This document shows, piece by piece, positions 3,058-5,585 of a stretch of 5,585 nt of DNA. The stretch's first letter is position 1. Every line of letters starts with the position of its first letter. Both the position numbers and the translations under genes were made by a program. The notes below the pieces were generated by a model, which did not search any database, was not told where the DNA came from, and saw only the letters and a list, made by a program, of their open reading frames with translations. Source of the DNA: an uncultured Clostridium sp. (lineage in GTDB: Bacteria > Bacillota > Clostridia > TANB77 > CAG-508); the NCBI GenBank assembly GCA_950059165.1, contig CATLUC010000099.1, positions 1-5,585 on the forward strand. The letters are read 5' to 3'.

Positions 3058-5585
3058 CTATTTTACATCTCTAAGTGCTCTAACTTTTATGAATACAACT
3101 GCCATTATAATAATTCCTATTACAATTCCAACTATAAGTATTGTATCATTTCCTGCATAAGGAATTTTATTTTGAGCTAATGTATTATCTTTGTTTATTG
3201 TGTTTTTGTTTGTATTTGTGTTTGTGTTTGAATTGTTTTCATTATTAGTGTTATTTTCATCGTCTTTATATATGTCATCTGCTGTGTTTTTCTTTTTGGT
3301 AACTGTAAGTTCGCATGTTGCTACAAAATTACCGTCTATTGTTATTACTCTAATTGTGGCTTTTCCTTCACTTATTGCTTTTATAATTCCTGTTTCTGAT
3401 ATTGTTGCAACTTTTTCGTTTAAGCTTTCCCATTTTACTTGTTTTTGTGTTGCTTCTTTTGGTTCTATTGTGGCTACTAAATTACCTTTGTCTCCAACTT
3501 CTAAGGTTAATGTGTTTTTATTTAGTGTTACTCCTGTTACTTCTACTTTAGTAGGTTCTGATGTTTCTTTTATCACTTCAATATTACAGGTTGCTGTATG
3601 GTTTCCATCATCTGTTTCAACTGTAATTGTTGTATTTCCCTCTTTTTTTCCTGTTACCACTCCATTTTCTACTGTTGCTATTTCTTCATCTATACTGTTC
3701 CATGTTACGTTTTTATTAGTTGCATTTTCTGGCTTTACTGTAACTTTTAATGTAGTTGTTTCTCCTTCTTTTATTCTAACTTTTGTTTTATTTAATTCAA
3801 CTCCTGTAACATAAATAATTTCTGGCTCTTCTTCGTTTTCTTCTACTGTAATATCACAAGTTGCCACTTTACCCCCATCTTCTGTTGTAACTCTTATTGT
3901 CGCAGTTCCTTTTGCTTTAGCTGTTACAACTCCATTAGCTATTGTCACAACTTCTCCATTAGATGTTGTCCATATTATATTTTTATTTGTTGCATTTTCT
4001 GGCATTACAGTAGCTATTAAGTTTTGTGTCTCTCCTACTTTAAGTACTGTAGATGTTTTATCTAAGTTAATTCCTGTTACAGGTATTATTGTTGGTTCAT
4101 TTGAAGTTGTTGTATAAGCTTTAATACATACATTTGTATTTCTTAATGTAATAGTATCACTAATTTTCAATCCATTTACATCTTGCCAATTTTTTCCCTC
4201 ATCTAATGAAATAAAACTTTCTCCTTCATTTGCTTTAGCTTTATCTAAAAAATTTGAAATATTAACAATTCCTGAATCTTTCAAATTGGCTTCTACAGGT
4301 ATTTTTGCATATGTTTCTTTGTTTGTATATTTTATTGCTACTACAAATTTATCGCCTGTTAATTTTACTGGGTTTGCTAGTTTTATAATATGATATCCTG
4401 GTTCAATATTGTCAACTTCTACTGCTACTTGTTTCAATTGTGTTTTATCTTCATTCTCACCATTTACATAGACTTGTATTCCTGTTGTATTTGCTATAAA
4501 AAGTCCTACCTCATTAATATATTCTATCTTAGAATCATCTCTTGAAAATACATTAGCAGCCATCAATTTACTTATATTAGTTCCTCCTATTGAGTATGAA
4601 TAGCCTAATTCATCATATTGATAAATTGTATCATAAGGTATTTCATCTTTATTTACATATTCTTCAACACTGTCAATTCCATATATTGAATTTTCTATTA
4701 ACATATCTTCATAAGAAATATATAAATAATTATCTTTTCCTATTGTCTCCCCTTGTGAGTTTAATGCGATATATGCTCCTGGATTTTTGGGTCTATATGT
4801 TTCACTAAAATTAGAAATTGCATAATTGTCATCCCAACCAACAATAGTTATATCATGATTACTTAATGTTGAATCTCCTTTATAGCAATATGCTCCTGTA
4901 TTAGGATTATACGATTTTTCTAATTCTTCATAAAAATCAGCACAAACGGGTCCTTTATTTCTTATATGATTTTTTATAATTGTTCTTAATGCTTGAACCT
5001 TATCTGTTGTATAATTATTTCCATTTCCATCTAAATAATTCATATTTCCATTTGAATCATATTTCTTGTAAATACCAGGAAAATAAGTTGCATTTGTAAT
5101 CCTAGCATCAATTGTTTGATTTAGTGCGCCTTCTGGTAGCTTGTCTATTGGAATCATATAATCATCACTAGCAGAATTTGTTGTTTCATTATATATGGTA
5201 TCCATTGGCATTTTTGTTTCTAAAACAGGATACTTTCCATTACTACTTGCTGCCATTGCAAGTCTAAAATTCCCACCTGTTGTTATTGTTTTATTATATA
5301 TTGTAGATACTATATAATTCAAATAAAATGGTGAATATACCCTTCCTTTTCCAGTTCCTTCTAAAACACTACTAAAAGAAAAAGCCCAACAATTACCTGT
5401 TTGTTTTTGATCTTTAACTGTTATAGCTGGTCTTCGGTAGTTTGACTCTAGAGCAGCTCTTTTTTGATTTAAAATATTATTATATTCTGATTTTTTAATA
5501 CTATTTTCTAATGTTCTATTAGAAAATTCTGGTATAATCGTTTTTTCTTTTTCTTCTTCTTGCAAATTCTCCCAATACTCAAATT
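3058..5585 (-). CDS. Surface papain-like (C1A) cysteine protease with lectin-like and Big_2 domains, N-terminus beyond window
   Basis: The frame stays open to the window edge. Codons upstream of the TTG at 5565 read FEYWEN with no stop, no adequately spaced ribosome-binding site and no signal peptide, so the true start lies beyond 5585. Residues below count from 5565. Residues about 40-290 are the C1A catalytic domain: oxyanion Gln53 and Cys59 in DQKQTGNCWAF, His237 in NHDITIVGWDD, Asn269 in LNSQG. The Trp usual after NS is Gln here. Residues about 293-485 match the lectin-like domain often fused to such bacterial proteases (YQYDELGY, AANVFSRDDSKIEYI). Three bacterial Ig-like Big_2 repeats follow at about 494-575, 584-665 and 674-756. 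Then come an Asn/Thr-rich linker (760-800), the sorting-like motif IPYAGND (801-807), a hydrophobic helix (808-826) and a basic tail (KVRALRDVK). It is predicted to be an extracellular, wall-attached enzyme; its substrate is unknown. Confidence 0.93.
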   Translation of the reverse strand, partial: FEYWENLQEEEKEKTIIPEFSNRTLENSIKKSEYNNILNQKRAALESNYRRPAITVKDQKQTGNCWAFSFSSVLEGTGKGRVYSPFYLNYIVSTIYNKTITTGGNFRLAMAASSNGKYPVLETKMPMDTIYNETTNSASDDYMIPIDKLPEGALNQTIDARITNATYFPGIYKKYDSNGNMNYLDGNGNNYTTDKVQALRTIIKNHIRNKGPVCADFYEELEKSYNPNTGAYCYKGDSTLSNHDITIVGWDDNYAISNFSETYRPKNPGAYIALNSQGETIGKDNYLYISYEDMLIENSIYGIDSVEEYVNKDEIPYDTIYQYDELGYSYSIGGTNISKLMAANVFSRDDSKIEYINEVGLFIANTTGIQVYVNGENEDKTQLKQVAVEVDNIEPGYHIIKLANPVKLTGDKFVVAIKYTNKETYAKIPVEANLKDSGIVNISNFLDKAKANEGESFISLDEGKNWQDVNGLKISDTITLRNTNVCIKAYTTTSNEPTIIPVTGINLDKTSTVLKVGETQNLIATVMPENATNKNIIWTTSNGEVVTIANGVVTAKAKGTATIRVTTEDGGKVATCDITVEENEEEPEIIYVTGVELNKTKVRIKEGETTTLKVTVKPENATNKNVTWNSIDEEIATVENGVVTGKKEGNTTITVETDDGNHTATCNIEVIKETSEPTKVEVTGVTLNKNTLTLEVGDKGNLVATIEPKEATQKQVKWESLNEKVATISETGIIKAISEGKATIRVITIDGNFVATCELTVTKKKNTADDIYKDDENNTNNENNSNTNTNTNKNTINKDNTLAQNKIPYAGNDTILIVGIVIGIIIMAVVFIKVRALRDVK
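3298..4086 (-). repeat. Three tandem Big_2 domain-coding units
   Basis: Units lie at about 4086-3841, 3816-3571 and 3546-3298, a period of about 270 bases. Each opens with VTG-(I/V)-x-L(D/N)K and ends with ATC-(D/N/E)-(I/L). Units 1 and 2 share PENATNKN. At DNA level 3980-4003 and 3710-3733 agree at 23 of 24 positions, so they are recent enough duplicates to allow slippage or recombination. The third unit is more diverged (PKEATQKQ). Confidence 0.85.

Noticed and set aside
2944..3814. Plus-strand frames of 78 and 207 codons opposite the protease
   Set aside because: They are low-complexity Phe/Val/Ser-rich antisense images of the Big_2 repeats and linker, without ribosome-binding sites.
1..5585. 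CRISPR array or insertion sequence
   Set aside because: No regularly spaced short repeats beyond the Big_2 coding repeats, and no transposase-like frame.

Overview
The window is strongly AT-rich. Ribosome-binding sites are canonical AAAGGAGG-type, promoters are sigma-A-like, terminators are intrinsic, and a large surface protein carries a cell-wall-anchor-like C-terminus. This points to a low-GC Bacillota (Firmicutes), most likely a clostridial and possibly gut-associated bacterium. The species cannot be named from the sequence alone.

Layout: (1) Positions 1-96 hold an imperfect inverted repeat downstream of rimP. (2) Positions 97-677, minus strand: rimP (ribosome maturation factor, TTG start), with a leader hairpin and a promoter whose -10 region sits in an 18/20 palindrome. 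(3) Positions 705-2058, minus strand: a membrane family-2 glycosyltransferase with its own promoter. (4) Positions 2059-2692 look like empty intergenic DNA but contain a compact two-RNA locus. (5) Positions 2699-2834, minus strand: tRNA-Leu(CAA) with promoter and terminator. (6) Positions 2854-5585, minus strand: a secreted papain-like cysteine protease with a lectin-like domain and three Ig-like (Big_2) repeats, cut off by the window edge at its N-terminus, followed 32 bases later by an unannotated 43-residue membrane peptide with a strong ribosome-binding site.

The most interesting element is at 2215-2591. A plus-strand transcript of about 220 nt encodes a 38-residue peptide and ends at an intrinsic terminator. 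A minus-strand RNA of about 83 nt, with a consensus-quality promoter (TTGACA-17-TACTAT) and its own terminator, converges on it. A 25-bp imperfect direct repeat (22/25) places in the small RNA a sequence complementary to the peptide's start-codon region. The two terminator loops also carry 7-nt complementary sequences (UUUACGG/CCGUAAA). This is the architecture of the par (fst/RNA I-RNA II) type I toxin-antitoxin locus of plasmid pAD1, but the peptide does not look like Fst: it is an amphipathic, highly charged helix without an evident transmembrane segment. It may be a new toxin family or a new antisense-controlled peptide.

The other genes are housekeeping (rimP, tRNA-Leu) or envelope functions (glycosyltransferase, surface protease with its small membrane partner). 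Apart from the protease-peptide pair, each transcription unit appears to have its own promoter.
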